DNA of 64,000 nucleotides from Actinernus sp. WN-2022 (taxonomy: Eukaryota; Cnidaria; Anthozoa; Actiniaria; Actinernidae): assembly GCA_030867875.1 (NCBI GenBank), contig JAOWCC010000916.1, forward strand, positions 1,806,001 to 1,870,000, in the 5' to 3' direction. Below the pieces are notes generated by a model. That model worked only from the letters and a program-made list of their open reading frames with translations. It ran no database searches and had not been told where the DNA came from. Positions 63,720 to 64,000 of the stretch are shown here, one piece after another. Position 1 is the first letter of the stretch, and each line of letters starts with the position of its first letter. The translations under genes and the position numbers were made by a program.

Positions 63720-64000
63720 GTGTTTATAGGTTACCCTGTGTCTGGAAAGGTGAATGAGTACAAACTAGAAAAACGTTCAACAAGACACATTGTAAAAAAT
63801 GTGGTATCTGGGAATGAAAGGGCACTTGTCAAGGCAGTGTACAGGGACGAGAAGTTAAAGGAACTTGTCCTTATTGAAGCTATTAATGAAATCAAGAGTG
63901 AGATAAGGCTTTATGCCAAGGACCCGGATTGTCTACTGAGGTTGGAAACTCCAACAGATCTAAATAACTTTTCCAATGAATTATTGTATGAGCAACTCGC
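63720..64000 (+). CDS. Second exon of the cysteine-pair-domain gene (partial)
   Basis: The phase-0 frame opens with VFIGYPVSGKVNEYKLEKRS and continues SGNERALVKAVYRDEKLKEL, IEAINEIKSEIRLYAKDPDC to the end of the window without a stop. The text is helical. From memory it resembles a block that follows CxxC N-termini in a large cnidarian gene family, but function is unknown. The gene is cut by the window edge. Confidence 0.6.
   Translation, partial: MFIGYPVSGKVNEYKLEKRSTRHIVKNVVSGNERALVKAVYRDEKLKELVLIEAINEIKSEIRLYAKDPDCLLRLETPTDLNNFSNELLYEQL

Overview
The window is animal genomic DNA, most likely from a cnidarian (sea anemone or coral type). This rests on AT-rich intergenic DNA, small spliced exons with GT-AG introns, THAP, TRAF-zinc-finger and cysteine-pair-domain genes, and a dense mixture of decayed LINE, Penelope-like, Ty3/gypsy-like, DIRS-like, pogo-like and ISXO2/Merlin-like elements, foldback elements and MITEs. 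Species cannot be fixed from the sequence alone.

The dominant feature is one complete but decaying Polinton/Maverick (adintovirus-like) element at 12058-29037 (16,980 bp). It has ~348-bp terminal inverted repeats beginning AG...CT and a perfect 6-bp target-site duplication GTTACG (12052-12057 and 29038-29043). The left, GC-rich plus-strand half carries two helical proteins of unknown function (12502-13170, 13180-15335), a retroviral-type integrase with chromodomain (15509-16080), a duplicated capsid-module protein (16126-17844), a basic pX/pVI-like protein (17841-18473), an adenain-like protease (18479-18978), an A32/FtsK-type packaging ATPase (19032-19949), a second pX-like protein (20033-20638) and three small proteins (20639-21365). 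The minus strand carries a protein-primed family B DNA polymerase gene (24564 down to about 21365) with a phase-0 intron that contains a tRNA-like element. The right, AT-rich accessory end holds a CCAAT-rich bidirectional promoter region with a 305-bp tandem duplication, a small-exon plus-strand locus (25873-27407) whose shared leader can splice in phase to three alternative terminal exons, two of them RING-like, then 52-bp tandem repeats and two minus-strand genes, one with a GRF-like zinc finger. Most replication and processing genes are broken (integrase, protease and PolB have internal or terminal deletions plus frameshifts), whereas the ATPase, both pX-like genes and several small genes remain open. 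Several breaks look like deletions between or within conserved blocks rather than scattered point mutations.

The Polinton sits inside an exon of a tyrosine-recombinase gene. Exons at 11941-12057, 29044-29060 and 30248-30479 agree in reading phase and carry the Arg, His and Tyr motifs, so the pre-insertion site can be defined to the base.

Flanks: 1-12000 holds LINE pieces, a decayed transposase-like gene, a decayed DDE integrase and a MITE. 31-37 kb is mostly noncoding with foldback elements. 37.8-40.7 kb is a degenerate multi-exon gene. 42-49 kb has MITEs, a LINE tail, a TRAF-zinc-finger gene, a Penelope-like fragment with a hammerhead-ribozyme-like core and a gag fragment with LTR remains. 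49.3-50.5 kb is a four-exon THAP gene with one stop. 52.2-53.1 kb is a broken protein kinase. 54.7-57.6 kb is a pogo-like transposase next to a DUF3987-like exon. 58.5-59.0 kb is an ISXO2/Merlin fragment, 60.9-62.0 kb a DIRS-like fragment, and 62.3-64.0 kb the start of a gene that runs off the window.
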